Shown in pieces: positions 7,689 through 16,529 of a stretch of 64,000 nucleotides of DNA (positions within the stretch are counted from its first letter, which is position 1; each line of letters opens with the position of its first letter). A program made the translations under genes and the position numbers. The notes under the pieces are model-generated. The model was not told the origin of the DNA. It made no database searches and saw nothing but the letters and a program-made list of their open reading frames with translations. This stretch comes from Ciceribacter ferrooxidans (GTDB lineage: Bacteria; Pseudomonadota; Alphaproteobacteria; Rhizobiales; Rhizobiaceae). The stretch lies in assembly GCF_004137355.1 (NCBI RefSeq), contig NZ_SDVB01000253.1:62001-126000 (forward strand). Reading direction: 5' to 3'.

Positions 7689-9086
7689 CTACTTGGCGCC
7701 CTTCGCGAGCGCGTCCAGAATACGGATCCACGACCGGATGCCCTTGTGGAAGGACTTGAGGTCGTACTTCTCGTTGGGCGAGTGGATGCGATCGTCGGTA
7801 AGTCCGTAGCCGACCAGCAGCGAGTCCATCCCGAGCATCTTCTGGAAATCACCGACGATCGGGATCGAGCCGCCCATGCCGATGACGACGGCCGGCTTCG
7901 GCCACTCTTCCGAAAGCGCATTCTTTGCCTTCGTCAGCACCGGCGAATCGTAGGACAGCTGGATGGCCGGCGATCCACCGTGCTCGTGGAAATCGACAGA
8001 GCAATCCGCCGGAATCCTGGAAAGGACATAGGCGCGGAAGCTCTCGCGGATCTTTACCGGATCCTGTTCCCCAACCAGCCGGAAGGAGACCTTGGCCGAT
8101 GCTTTCGCCGCGATCACCGTCTTGAAGCCTTCACCGGTATAGCCACCGGTGATTCCGTTGACCTCGGCGGTCGGACGCGCCCAGGTCAACTCGAGCACGG
8201 AACGGCCCTTCTCGCCTGCCGGGACCGAAAGTCCGACCTGGCCGAGGAAGTTTTCGGCCGTGCGTCCGAGGGTTTCCCACGAGGCCTTGATGTTGGCGGG
8301 CGTTTCTTCGACGCCGTCGTAGAAACCGGGCAACGTCACCCGGCCCGTTTCGTCATGCAGGCCCGCAAGCACGTCAACGAGAATGTGAATCGGGTTTGCC
8401 GCGGCACCTCCGAAGAGGCCGGAATGAAGGTCGCGGTCGGCGGCGGAAATGACGATCTCCTCTCCGACGAGCCCGCGAAGCGCCGCGGCGATCGCAGGCG
8501 TTTCACCGTCCCACATGCTGGTGTCGCAGACGAGCGCGAAGTCGGCCTTCAGTTCCTCGGCGTTCGCGGCGAGGAACGGCTTCAGCGAAGGAGATCCCGA
8601 TTCCTCTTCGCCCTCGAAGAGAATGGTGATGCGGACCGGGAGCGTCCCGTTGATCTCCTTGTAGGCTCGGCATGCCTCCACAAAGGTCAGCAACTGCCCC
8701 TTGTCGTCCGAGGTGCCGCGACCGCTGATCACCTTGCGGCCGGCTTCGATCTCCTTGATCGCCGGTTCGAAAGGATCGTTTTCCCAAAGGTCGAGCGGGT
8801 CGACGGGCTGGACGTCGTAATGTCCGTAGAACAGGGCGTGCGGTGCATCCGGTGACCCTGCCGCGTGATGCGCCACCACCATCGGATGACCGGGCGTGTC
8901 CCGGACCGAGGCGTCGAAGCCGAGGGCCGTCAGTTCGCGCACCAGCCATTCCGCCGCTTTGCGGCAATCCGCCTTGTAGGCAGGGTCGGTCGAGATCGAT
9001 TTGATTCTGACGAGATCGAAAAGCCTGTCGAGGCTCTGGGGAAGCGCCTTGTCGGCGCAGTCGAGTACGGCGGAAATGTCGCTCAT
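7689..9086 (-). CDS. M20-family dipeptidase/metallopeptidase
   Basis: A 465-residue zinc aminoacyl-peptidase or dipeptidase of the M20 family (ArgE/DapE/CPG2 fold), probably cytoplasmic as no signal peptide is seen. The metal ligands are visible in order: His in YGHYDVQP, Asp in GRGTSDDKG, the catalytic Glu and ligand in EGEEESGS, Asp in CDTSMWD, and the late His in RIHSPNEKYD. The dimerisation/lid domain lies in the middle (about 210-360). A much longer reading frame exists upstream, but ATG at 9086 is preceded by AGGACAGG and begins where family similarity begins; ATG 9089 is the only close rival. Its substrate cannot be fixed from sequence. A double hairpin follows its stop codon. Confidence 0.9.
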   Translation of the reverse strand: MSDISAVLDCADKALPQSLDRLFDLVRIKSISTDPAYKADCRKAAEWLVRELTALGFDASVRDTPGHPMVVAHHAAGSPDAPHALFYGHYDVQPVDPLDLWENDPFEPAIKEIEAGRKVISGRGTSDDKGQLLTFVEACRAYKEINGTLPVRITILFEGEEESGSPSLKPFLAANAEELKADFALVCDTSMWDGETPAIAAALRGLVGEEIVISAADRDLHSGLFGGAAANPIHILVDVLAGLHDETGRVTLPGFYDGVEETPANIKASWETLGRTAENFLGQVGLSVPAGEKGRSVLELTWARPTAEVNGITGGYTGEGFKTVIAAKASAKVSFRLVGEQDPVKIRESFRAYVLSRIPADCSVDFHEHGGSPAIQLSYDSPVLTKAKNALSEEWPKPAVVIGMGGSIPIVGDFQKMLGMDSLLVGYGLTDDRIHSPNEKYDLKSFHKGIRSWIRILDALAKGAK

Positions 9087-9188
9087 CATCCTGTCCTGTC
9101 GTTTGAATCGGGCGGACGATAGCCGAAACCATGTCGGGTGACGAGGCTGGCAGACGACAAATTGATGTGTGGAAAGATGATCGTCGGC

Positions 9189-9325
9189 AAAAGCAAAGCC
9201 GCCGAGGCCTGGAGGAGGGGCCACGGCGGCTTCGCCAAAAAGCTGGGACAAAGGCCCGGAGAGGGGGATAAGGCCTTTGCCCAAGTCTGAAGCGGCGGGG
9301 GACGGGCCTCTTTCAGACTACGGCG
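9189..9325 (-). ncRNA. Predicted three-hairpin trans-acting small RNA with C-rich loops
   Basis: In the 320-base protein-free gap, the minus strand reads as three consecutive hairpins. H1: AGTCTGAA/TTCAGACT (9319-9312 with 9291-9284). H2: CAAAGGCC/GGCCTTTG (9279-9272 with 9256-9249). H3: AAGCCGCCG/CGGCGGCTT (9232-9224 with 9204-9196), with an inner GGCC/GGCC helix, followed by TGCTTTTG as an intrinsic terminator. The loops are C-rich: CCCGTCCCCCGCC, CCCCCTCTCC and CCCCTCCTCC. The last is an anti-Shine-Dalgarno sequence. This layout matches the alphaproteobacterial families with CCUCCUCC loops, such as alpha-r14, that bind ribosome binding sites of mRNAs. Ends are approximate. The rest of the gap (9087-9188, 9326-9406) shows nothing clear. 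Confidence 0.72.
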
Positions 9326-9406
9326 TGATCAGTCGCCGATGACCAAGAGATGAGATGCAGAATGCGGCTTTTCAAGGGAATGCTGGATTACAAATTTGTA
9401 AGATTC

Positions 9407-9784
9407 TCAGGAAGGTCGTTCAGGCCTCCGGCGTTCCAGGAGAAAGAGGCCGATCTGGATCGCCGCCATCACTATCGTCGCGACGAGGAAACCGCGAAAG
9501 GTGGTGTGCAGCGGCACGTCCGGCCTGAAATTAACCAGTGTAATCAGGACCCCGAACAGGACGGCGCTCAGGAGTTTGAACTCTATCCATGTCGCCAGGC
9601 TGCGTGTGGCGTCATGCTGTTCGGGAAAACGGGCGCGAAGCCCTTCCAGCGACAGCAAGTACACGCCGCTACCGAGAAACTTCACGAACACGAGCGATGC
9701 GGAGTCTTCCTGCATCCACGACACGCCTGCGATCAGCAACATGAACAGGCCATAGAAGATGTAAGTTCTGATGATCGGGTTCAT
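9407..9784 (-). CDS. Small integral membrane protein, unknown function
   Basis: A 125-residue protein with about four membrane segments (roughly 7-24, 32-48, 68-88 and 95-113) and a basic C-terminus (LLERRRPERPS). I do not recognise a named family. A long minus-strand reading frame continues upstream antisense to polA, but the true start is placed at ATG 9784 because GAGGGG lies eight bases before it and the hydrophobic protein begins there. The gene is divergent from polA with about 100 bases between the starts, and the predicted small RNA lies downstream on the same strand. Confidence 0.72.
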   Translation of the reverse strand: MNPIIRTYIFYGLFMLLIAGVSWMQEDSASLVFVKFLGSGVYLLSLEGLRARFPEQHDATRSLATWIEFKLLSAVLFGVLITLVNFRPDVPLHTTFRGFLVATIVMAAIQIGLFLLERRRPERPS

Positions 9785-9886
9785 CGTGTTCCCCTCGGAA
9801 TGCGGCGCCATATCGCCGAGCCAGTTTAAATCAGGATCAACAAACCGCAATGGACCTTTGCGCCGTCGCAGGCTATCCATGCATCT

Positions 9887-12874
9887 ATGAAAAAGGGCGA
9901 TCATCTTTTCCTCGTTGACGGTTCGGGCTTCATCTTCAGGGCGTTCCACGCCCTGCCGCCGCTCACCCGAAAATCGGACGGCCTGCCGGTGGGCGCAGTC
10001 GCCGGCTTCTGCAACATGCTCTGGAAGCTGTTGACGGATGCGCGCGATACTTCCGTCGGCGTGACGCCCACCCATTTCGCCGTTGTCTTCGACTATTCCT
10101 CCAAGACGTTTCGCAAGGAGCTCTACGACGCGTACAAGGCGAACCGCTCGGCGCCGCCGGAGGAATTGGTGCCGCAGTTCGGATTGATTCGCGAGGCGAC
10201 CCGTGCCTTCAACCTTCCCTGCATCGAGAAGGAAGGTTTCGAGGCTGACGACATCATCGCGACCTATTCGCGTCAGGCGGAGGCCGTCGGTGCCGACGTC
10301 ACGATCATCTCTTCCGACAAGGATCTGATGCAGCTCGTGACGCCCAACGTCCACATGTACGACAGCATGAAGGACAAGCAGATCGGTATTCCGGACGTCA
10401 TCGAGAAATGGGGCGTGCCGCCTGAGAAGATGATCGATCTGCAGGCGCTGACCGGCGACTCGACGGACAATGTTCCAGGCATCCCGGGAATCGGGCCGAA
10501 GACTGCTGCCCAACTGCTCGAAGAGTATGGCGACCTCGATACGCTGCTTGCACGTGCGGATGAGATCAAGCAGGTGAAGCGGCGCGAGAACATCGTCGCA
10601 AATGCAGATCTGGCGCGGCTTTCGCGCACGCTCGTCACCCTTCGTACCGACGTGTCTCTTGATGTACCGCTGGACCAACTGGTGCTCGAAAACCAGAACG
10701 GCCCTCTGCTCATAGGCTTTCTCAAGACGATGGAGTTCAATACCCTGACCCGTCGCGTGGCGGAGGCTTGCGGCTGCGATGCAAGCGCGATCGAGCCGGC
10801 GCCGGTGAAGATCGAGTGGGGTCCGGCTGCTCACGGACCGGATCTCGAAGTCGGCGAACTGCAGGCTCAGGGCGAAGCCACGGCAGTTGAGTTCCCCGTT
10901 GCGGGCCCCGTCGTCGCGTCGGCTGCTGGTCCGAGCGGCCCGGCACCCGCTGATCTCGCCAAGGCCCGTGCCGACGCGTTCCACGGCAAGACGATCGATA
11001 TCGGCGCCTACCACGCGATTCGTGATCTGCCGACACTGGAGACGTGGATTGCCGCTGCGCGCGAAAGTGGTCTCGTCGCCTTCGACACGGAGACGACGTC
11101 GCTCGATCCGATGCTTGCGGAACTCGTCGGTTTCTCGCTTGCGGTCGCGGACAACACGCATTCGGCCGGCACGACCGAAATTCGCGCCGCCTATGTGCCG
11201 CTTGCCCATAAGACCGGTGTCGGTGACCTGTTGGGTGGAGGCTTGGCGGAAGGACAGATTTCGATGTCCGAGGCGCTCGCCGCTCTCAAATCGCTGTTGC
11301 AGGACCCGGCGGTCCTGAAAGTCGGCCAGAACATCAAATACGACTACCTGCTGATGAAGCGGCACGGGATCGTCATCGAGAGCTTCGACGATACGATGCT
11401 GCTCTCTTACGTCCTGGAGGCGGGCCGCACTAACCACGGAATGGATGCGCTATCGGAACGGTGGCTCGGGCACACGCCGATTGCCTACAAGGATGTTGCC
11501 GGCTCCGGAAAGTCGTCGGTAACCTTTGACCTGATCGACATCGACAAGGCGACTGCCTATGCGGCCGAGGATGCGGACGTCACCTTGCGGCTATGGATGG
11601 TGCTGAAGCCGCGGCTCGCCGCTGATGGCCTCACCAAGGTCTACGAACGGCTCGAGCGGCCGCTCGTTCCGGTCCTTGCCCGGATGGAAGAGCGCGGCAT
11701 TACCGTCGATCGCCAGATACTCTCTCGGCTCTCCGGCGAACTTGCCCAGAAGGCGGCGGCATTCGAATCCGAGATTTACGAACTTGCCGGCGAACGCTTC
11801 AACGTCGGATCGCCCAAGCAGCTCGGCGACATCCTGTTCGGCAAGATGGGATTGCCGGGCGGATCGAAGACCAAAACCGGGCAGTGGTCGACCTCCGCGC
11901 AGGTCCTGGAAGACCTGGCCGCAGCCGGCGTCGAGCTGCCGCGCAAGATCGTCGACTGGCGCCAGCTGACCAAGCTCAAGTCCACCTACACAGATGCGTT
12001 GCCCGGCTACGTGCATCCGCAGACGAAGCGTGTGCATACGTGCTACTCGCTCGCCTCCACCACGACGGGCCGGCTTTCGTCGTCCGAGCCCAATCTGCAG
12101 AACATTCCCGTCCGGACCGCGGAAGGCCGCAAGATCCGCACCGCCTTCATTTCGACGCCAGGTCATCGGCTCCTTTCGGCTGACTACAGCCAGATCGAGC
12201 TTCGGGTACTTGCCCATGTCGCCGACATTCCGCAATTGCGGCAGGCGTTCGCCGACGGTATCGACATCCACGCGATGACCGCTTCGGAAATGTTCGGCGT
12301 TCCCGTCGAAGGCATGCCGGCCGAGGTGCGTCGGCGCGCCAAGGCGATCAACTTCGGCATCATCTACGGCATCTCCGCCTTCGGCCTCGCCAACCAGCTC
12401 GGCATCGAGCGCTCGGAGGCGGGCGAGTACATCAAGAAGTATTTTGAACGCTTCCCCGGCATCAAAGACTATATGGAGTCGACAAAGGCCTATGCCCGCG
12501 AGAACGGCTATGTCGAGACCATCTTCGGTCGACGTGCACATTACCCGGAGATCAAGTCCTCTAATTCCCAGGTCCGCTCGTTCAACGAGCGTGCCGCGAT
12601 CAACGCACCGATCCAGGGTTCGGCTGCCGATATCATCCGCCGTGCCATGATCAAGATCGAGCCGGCGCTCGCCGCCGCAAGGCTTTCAGAGCGCGTGCGC
12701 ATGCTGCTGCAGGTGCATGACGAACTTATCTTCGAGGTCGAGGAAGGGGCCGTCGCCGACGCGCTGCCGGTGATCGTTTCCGTAATGGAGCAGGCGGCCA
12801 TGCCGGCGATCTCCATGAGGGTGCCGCTGAAGGTCGATGCCCGCGCCGCGACCAACTGGGACGAGGCGCACTGA
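9887..12874 (+). CDS. polA: DNA polymerase I
   Basis: A 995-residue DNA polymerase I for Okazaki-fragment maturation and repair. Residues 1-310 are the 5'-3' exonuclease (FLVDGSGFIFRAFHALPP at the start, STDNVPGIPGIGPKTA near 187). A low-complexity linker (about 310-365) is longer than in E. coli. The 3'-5' exonuclease domain keeps the catalytic DTE near 400 (FDTETTSLDP) and NIKYD, so proofreading looks intact. The polymerase domain has motif A DYSQIELRVLAH (near 765), the O helix RRRAKAINFGIIYG (near 815) and motif C QVHDELIFEV (near 941). The start at ATG 9887 matches the family N-terminus, although only a weak ribosome binding site precedes it. It converges with pcaQ with two bases between stop codons. 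Confidence 0.98.
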   Translation: MKKGDHLFLVDGSGFIFRAFHALPPLTRKSDGLPVGAVAGFCNMLWKLLTDARDTSVGVTPTHFAVVFDYSSKTFRKELYDAYKANRSAPPEELVPQFGLIREATRAFNLPCIEKEGFEADDIIATYSRQAEAVGADVTIISSDKDLMQLVTPNVHMYDSMKDKQIGIPDVIEKWGVPPEKMIDLQALTGDSTDNVPGIPGIGPKTAAQLLEEYGDLDTLLARADEIKQVKRRENIVANADLARLSRTLVTLRTDVSLDVPLDQLVLENQNGPLLIGFLKTMEFNTLTRRVAEACGCDASAIEPAPVKIEWGPAAHGPDLEVGELQAQGEATAVEFPVAGPVVASAAGPSGPAPADLAKARADAFHGKTIDIGAYHAIRDLPTLETWIAAARESGLVAFDTETTSLDPMLAELVGFSLAVADNTHSAGTTEIRAAYVPLAHKTGVGDLLGGGLAEGQISMSEALAALKSLLQDPAVLKVGQNIKYDYLLMKRHGIVIESFDDTMLLSYVLEAGRTNHGMDALSERWLGHTPIAYKDVAGSGKSSVTFDLIDIDKATAYAAEDADVTLRLWMVLKPRLAADGLTKVYERLERPLVPVLARMEERGITVDRQILSRLSGELAQKAAAFESEIYELAGERFNVGSPKQLGDILFGKMGLPGGSKTKTGQWSTSAQVLEDLAAAGVELPRKIVDWRQLTKLKSTYTDALPGYVHPQTKRVHTCYSLASTTTGRLSSSEPNLQNIPVRTAEGRKIRTAFISTPGHRLLSADYSQIELRVLAHVADIPQLRQAFADGIDIHAMTASEMFGVPVEGMPAEVRRRAKAINFGIIYGISAFGLANQLGIERSEAGEYIKKYFERFPGIKDYMESTKAYARENGYVETIFGRRAHYPEIKSSNSQVRSFNERAAINAPIQGSAADIIRRAMIKIEPALAAARLSERVRMLLQVHDELIFEVEEGAVADALPVIVSVMEQAAMPAISMRVPLKVDARAATNWDEAH

Positions 12875-12876
12875 GT

Positions 12877-13800
12877 CTAGAAATGCCCCTGCTGGGCCGA
12901 CACATGGTCGCGAATCGCCTGCATCATCAACGAGAGCGATGCGCTTGGCTCGATGCCGTCGCGCGTGGTCAGTCCGACGGCGCCCCGTGTTTCGCTCGTG
13001 TCGATATCGAGCGCAACCAGCCGCCCGCTGGAAAGTTCGTCTGCCACGACACCGCGCGAGATGATCCAGACGGCGTCATTGCGTGCAACGAACGCGCGAC
13101 CGAAGGAGTCGGATACCGTTTCGATCGTGCGCGGCAGTTCCGGGATGCCGTTGGTGAGGAAGAGCCGGTCGACGAATGGGCGGATGACCGCTCCGGACGG
13201 TGGCATCAGGACGACGAAGTTGGCGAGTGCGTTGAGGGTGAAATTACGCCGGGCGAGCAACGGATGCGAAGCGCGTACGACCAGGACGACTTCCTCCGTG
13301 TACAGCGGTTCGAAGAAAAGACCTGTCATGACCTCCGGCGCTGCCAGTCGCCCTACCACTAGGTCTAGCTCGCCGAGCCGCAGGGACCCGAGAAGTGCTC
13401 TGTTTTCACCTGAGGCGATCGTCACCTGACTGCCGGTGCCGCTTGCGAGGAACTGTGCCACGGCCCCCGGCATGAAGGTGGCCGACGCCGTCGGCAGAGT
13501 TCCGATCCGGACCGGAGGTCCCTCCGACTTGAGGGCCTGTGCCACGGAGTCCATCCCGCGTTGCACGGCGGCAAGGCTCTCACCGGCATGCTTCAGGAAG
13601 ATCTCGCCGAAATGGGAGATACGGATCCCACGGCCTTCGCGCTCGAAGAGGGGCACTCCAAGGATGTCCTCAAGCTCGCGGACGGTGCGTGTCACCGCCG
13701 GCTGGGTGATCGCGAGCGCGTCTGCGGCCTTGCCGACGCTGCGTTGACGGGCCACCTCCAGGAAGGTCTGCAGGTGACGAAATTTGATCCTGGCGTCCAT
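12877..13800 (-). CDS. pcaQ: LysR-type regulator PcaQ of the protocatechuate genes
   Basis: A 307-residue LysR-type transcription factor. Residues 5-64 hold the winged helix-turn-helix (LQTFLEVARQRSVGKAADALAITQPAVTRTVRELE). The effector domain follows from about 90. It is divergent from pcaD, as in Agrobacterium and Sinorhizobium, where PcaQ activates pcaDCHGB in response to beta-carboxymuconate or related intermediates. A PcaQ-like palindrome lies between the two genes. The assignment as PcaQ rather than another LysR rests on this context and the characteristic N-terminus. The protein ends two bases from the end of polA on the other strand. Confidence 0.9.
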   Translation of the reverse strand: MDARIKFRHLQTFLEVARQRSVGKAADALAITQPAVTRTVRELEDILGVPLFEREGRGIRISHFGEIFLKHAGESLAAVQRGMDSVAQALKSEGPPVRIGTLPTASATFMPGAVAQFLASGTGSQVTIASGENRALLGSLRLGELDLVVGRLAAPEVMTGLFFEPLYTEEVVLVVRASHPLLARRNFTLNALANFVVLMPPSGAVIRPFVDRLFLTNGIPELPRTIETVSDSFGRAFVARNDAVWIISRGVVADELSSGRLVALDIDTSETRGAVGLTTRDGIEPSASLSLMMQAIRDHVSAQQGHF

Positions 13801-13805
13801 GAATC

Positions 13806-13821
13806 ATGCCCATCTGGTTAT
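13806..13821. promoter_or_regulatory. Candidate PcaQ binding site
   Basis: ATGCCC-ATCT-GGTTAT agrees with the rhizobial PcaQ box ATAACC-N4-GGTTAA at nine of twelve defined bases and with the required four-base spacing. It lies 70 bases before the pcaD start and directly before the pcaQ start codon, in the right place for activation of pcaD and autoregulation. Confidence 0.6.
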
Positions 13822-13891
13822 GGAATTTGGCCAAAATATCATTTTACCGAACAAAAACCATTAGCTACCTTCGCAATCAGAGGAGAAAACC

Positions 13892-14692
13892 ATGGCTTTT
13901 GCCGCGATCAACGGAATTACGGTTCACTACGAATTCATCGGCGATCCCGGTGCTAGGCATACCATTGTCTTTTCGAATTCTCTGGGGACCGATTTCCGCA
14001 TCTGGCTGCCGCTTTTCGATGAACTCGGCGACGACGTCTCGGTGCTTCTCTACGATTCCCGCGGGCATGGACTTACCGGTCTCGGCGCCGCCGAGTTCTC
14101 AATGGAGGACCTCGTCGGCGACCTTGTCGCCCTCGTGGATCATGTCGGCATCGGCAAAGCCGTCTTCTGTGGGCTTTCGGTTGGCGGAATGGTCGTGCAG
14201 GGTCTTTGGCGCAAACGACCGGATTTGGTGCGCAAGCTGGTGCTCTGCGACACCGCACCGAAGATTGGCACTGCGGAAACCTGGAACAACCGGATCGAAG
14301 CAATCCGCAAGACTGGTCTTGCCGGCATTGCTGACAGCGTCATGGAGCGTTGGTTCACGAATTCCTTCCATGAGGAGCGGCGGGTGGACCTCGCCGGCTA
14401 TCGCCTGATGTTGGAGCGACAGTCGGCGGCAGCCTATATCGGCACTTGCGAGGTGATCCGCGATACGGACCTTTCCGCAATCCCCCCGACGATCACCGTT
14501 CCGACGCTCTGCGTCGTCGGCGATCAGGACGGGTCCACCCCCCCGGACCTCGTCCGCGGCATGGCCGACATGATCCCCGGTGCCCGCTTCGAAGTCATCG
14601 AAGGATGCGGTCACATCCCCTGCGTAGAGCAGCCTCAGCGGCTGGCCGCGCTGATCGAACCCTTTGTCAAAGGCATGAAAGGACGTCCATGA
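13892..14692 (+). CDS. pcaD: 3-oxoadipate enol-lactonase
   Basis: A 266-residue alpha/beta hydrolase that opens 3-oxoadipate enol-lactone to 3-oxoadipate in the beta-ketoadipate pathway. The nucleophile elbow is GLSVGGM with Ser96; an acid residue lies in VVGDQDGSTPP and the catalytic His in EGCGHIPCVEQP near the C-terminus. The typical oxyanion region SNSLGTDFRIW is at 28-38. ATG 13892 has AGAGGAG nine bases upstream. It is the first gene of the pca unit, overlaps pcaC by four bases (ATGA), and is probably activated by PcaQ from the site at 13806. Confidence 0.95.
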   Translation: MAFAAINGITVHYEFIGDPGARHTIVFSNSLGTDFRIWLPLFDELGDDVSVLLYDSRGHGLTGLGAAEFSMEDLVGDLVALVDHVGIGKAVFCGLSVGGMVVQGLWRKRPDLVRKLVLCDTAPKIGTAETWNNRIEAIRKTGLAGIADSVMERWFTNSFHEERRVDLAGYRLMLERQSAAAYIGTCEVIRDTDLSAIPPTITVPTLCVVGDQDGSTPPDLVRGMADMIPGARFEVIEGCGHIPCVEQPQRLAALIEPFVKGMKGRP

Positions 14693-15123
14693 ACGAGGCC
14701 GCCGACAAGTCTCCGCGTTACCGCGAGGGCATGGCCACGCGCCGGCACGTGCTCGGAGACAGATACGTGGACCGAACCGAGGCGCAGAGATCTGCCTTCG
14801 ATGAGCCCTTTCAGGATCTGATAACGGAGGCTGCTTGGGGTCATGTCTGGTCTCGTCCGACCTGGACCAAGCGCGAGCGTTCGATGGTCACCATCGCGCT
14901 GCTGGCCGCCCTTGGCCACCATGAGGAGGTCGCGTTGCACGTTCGTGCCACCGTCAATACCGGCGCCACCAGGGAGGATATCATGGAAGCACTTCTCCAT
15001 GTGGCGATCTATGCGGGTGTGCCGGCTGCCAATCACGCGATCAAGGTCGCCAAGGCGGCGTTGGAGGAGATCGAAATGCCGAACGGTGGGATGGAGGAGA
15101 GACGTGAAGAACACCATGCCTGA
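14689..15123 (+). CDS. pcaC: 4-carboxymuconolactone decarboxylase
   Basis: A 144-residue AhpD-fold protein that decarboxylates 4-carboxymuconolactone to 3-oxoadipate enol-lactone, the step before PcaD. The family segment [36 protein letters not shown] is at about 50-85, and [19 protein letters not shown] follows. Length is normal for stand-alone PcaC (many bacteria fuse it to PcaD). The start ATG 14689 overlaps the pcaD stop as ATGA, so it is translationally coupled; a longer upstream reading inside pcaD is spurious. It overlaps the start of pcaH by 20 bases. Confidence 0.95.
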   Translation: MNEAADKSPRYREGMATRRHVLGDRYVDRTEAQRSAFDEPFQDLITEAAWGHVWSRPTWTKRERSMVTIALLAALGHHEEVALHVRATVNTGATREDIMEALLHVAIYAGVPAANHAIKVAKAALEEIEMPNGGMEERREEHHA

Positions 15124-15844
15124 GACGGGGGCATTCTTTCCCCGCGACCGCGAAATGCATCCGCCGGCCTATACGCCGTGGTACAAGACCACCGTTCTTC
15201 GCTCGCCACAGCGCGCGCTGATATCGCTGGAGGGAACGAGGAGCGAGATCACCGGACCGGTCTTCGGCCATAACATGCTGAACGAGTTCGACAACGATCT
15301 CATTCAGAACTATGCGCGCCCCGGCGAAAGTCCGATTGGCCAGCGCATTCTCGTGCACGGACGGGTGCTCGACGAGCGCGGCAGGGGCATTGCTGGTGCC
15401 TTGGTCGAGTTCTGGCAGGCGAACGCTGGAGGACGGTATCGTCACAAGAAGGAAACCTACCTCGCGGCTCTCGACCCGAACTTTGGTGGCGTCGGGCGGA
15501 CCATCACCGACGAGGATGGCTACTACTGGTTCAAGACAATCAAGCCGGGCCCGTATCCCTGGCCGAACGGGGTTAATGACTGGCGCCCCGCACACATCCA
15601 TTTTTCGGTCTTCGGCCACGGCTTCGCTCAACGCCTGATTACCCAGATGTACTTCGAGGGCGATCCACTGATCTGGATCTGTCCGATCGTGAAGACGATT
15701 CCTGACGAGGAGGCGATCCAACGCCTCATTGCACCGCTCGACCTCAACGCGACGATCCCGATGGACATGCGCGCCTATAAGTTCGACATCGTCCTTCGCG
15801 GGCGACGTTCGACGATGTTCGACAATCGCAAGGAGGGCAATTGA
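15104..15844 (+). CDS. pcaH: Protocatechuate 3,4-dioxygenase beta subunit
   Basis: A 246-residue iron-binding subunit of the intradiol dioxygenase that cleaves protocatechuate to 3-carboxy-cis,cis-muconate. Non-heme Fe(III) ligands fit Tyr in GGRYRHK, Tyr in PGPYPWPN, and the two His of AHIHFSVFG; the N-terminal [17 protein letters not shown] region is typical of PcaH. GTG at 15104 was chosen because GGAGG at 15093-15097 is spaced six bases from it, whereas the in-frame ATG at 15116 is 18 bases away; the ATG remains possible. The gene overlaps pcaC and is followed one base later by pcaG. Confidence 0.95.
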   Translation: MKNTMPETGAFFPRDREMHPPAYTPWYKTTVLRSPQRALISLEGTRSEITGPVFGHNMLNEFDNDLIQNYARPGESPIGQRILVHGRVLDERGRGIAGALVEFWQANAGGRYRHKKETYLAALDPNFGGVGRTITDEDGYYWFKTIKPGPYPWPNGVNDWRPAHIHFSVFGHGFAQRLITQMYFEGDPLIWICPIVKTIPDEEAIQRLIAPLDLNATIPMDMRAYKFDIVLRGRRSTMFDNRKEGN

Positions 15845-15845
15845 G

Positions 15846-16463
15846 ATGGTTCAGTCGCTCGGTTATCTGAAGGAATCCCCGTCGCAGACGGCCGGTCCTT
15901 ACGTTCATATCGGCTGCACACCCAATTTTACCGGGATCGAGGGGGTGTTCGAAAAGGACCTCGGCTCCGGTCCGCTCTACAATGAACGCACGCGAGGCGA
16001 ACGAATAACGATCCGCGGCCGCGTCATCGACGGATCGGGCACGCCGCTCAAGGACGCGCTCGTCGAGATCTGGCAGGCCGATGCCGACGGGCTCTACAAC
16101 AGCCCCTCGGAGACTCGCGGAAAGGCGGATCCGGACTTCGCGGGCTGGGGTCGCTGTCCGGCCGACATGGAGACTGGCGAGTACATTTTCGAAACGATCA
16201 AGCCGGGGCGCGTGCCGTTTCGCGATGGTCGGCTAATGGCTCCCCACATCACCTTCTGGATCGTCGCCCGCGGCATCAATATCGGCCTTCACACGCGCAT
16301 GTATTTCGCCGACGAGACAGAGGCGAATGCCGCTGATCCGGTCTTGGCTCGCATCGAACACAAGGTACGCGTCCCGACCCTGATTGCCGCCCGCGACGGT
16401 GACATTTACACCTTCGACATACATCTCCAGGGCGAAAACGAAACGGTGTTCTTCGACATCTGA
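15846..16463 (+). CDS. pcaG: Protocatechuate 3,4-dioxygenase alpha subunit
   Basis: A 205-residue structural subunit of the PcaGH heterodimer, same fold as PcaH but without the full iron-ligand set. The N-terminus LKESPSQTAGPYVHIGCTPN is the PcaG signature, followed by the intradiol core IRGRVIDGSGTPLKDALVEIWQADADG. It starts one base after the pcaH stop with AAGGAGG at 15832-15838. A 66-base gap without an evident terminator separates it from pcaI, so read-through into the CoA-transferase genes is plausible. Confidence 0.96.
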   Translation: MVQSLGYLKESPSQTAGPYVHIGCTPNFTGIEGVFEKDLGSGPLYNERTRGERITIRGRVIDGSGTPLKDALVEIWQADADGLYNSPSETRGKADPDFAGWGRCPADMETGEYIFETIKPGRVPFRDGRLMAPHITFWIVARGINIGLHTRMYFADETEANAADPVLARIEHKVRVPTLIAARDGDIYTFDIHLQGENETVFFDI

Positions 16464-16529
16464 ACCTGCGAACTTCATTTCGGCACGTCGATAGCGGGCA
16501 TTGCCGGACGGGCCGGAAGGGGCCTTCAA

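Noticed and set aside
9407-11437. A 676-codon minus-strand frame antisense to polA
   Set aside because: Only its last 125 codons, from ATG 9784, make a plausible protein; the rest is the shadow of polA.
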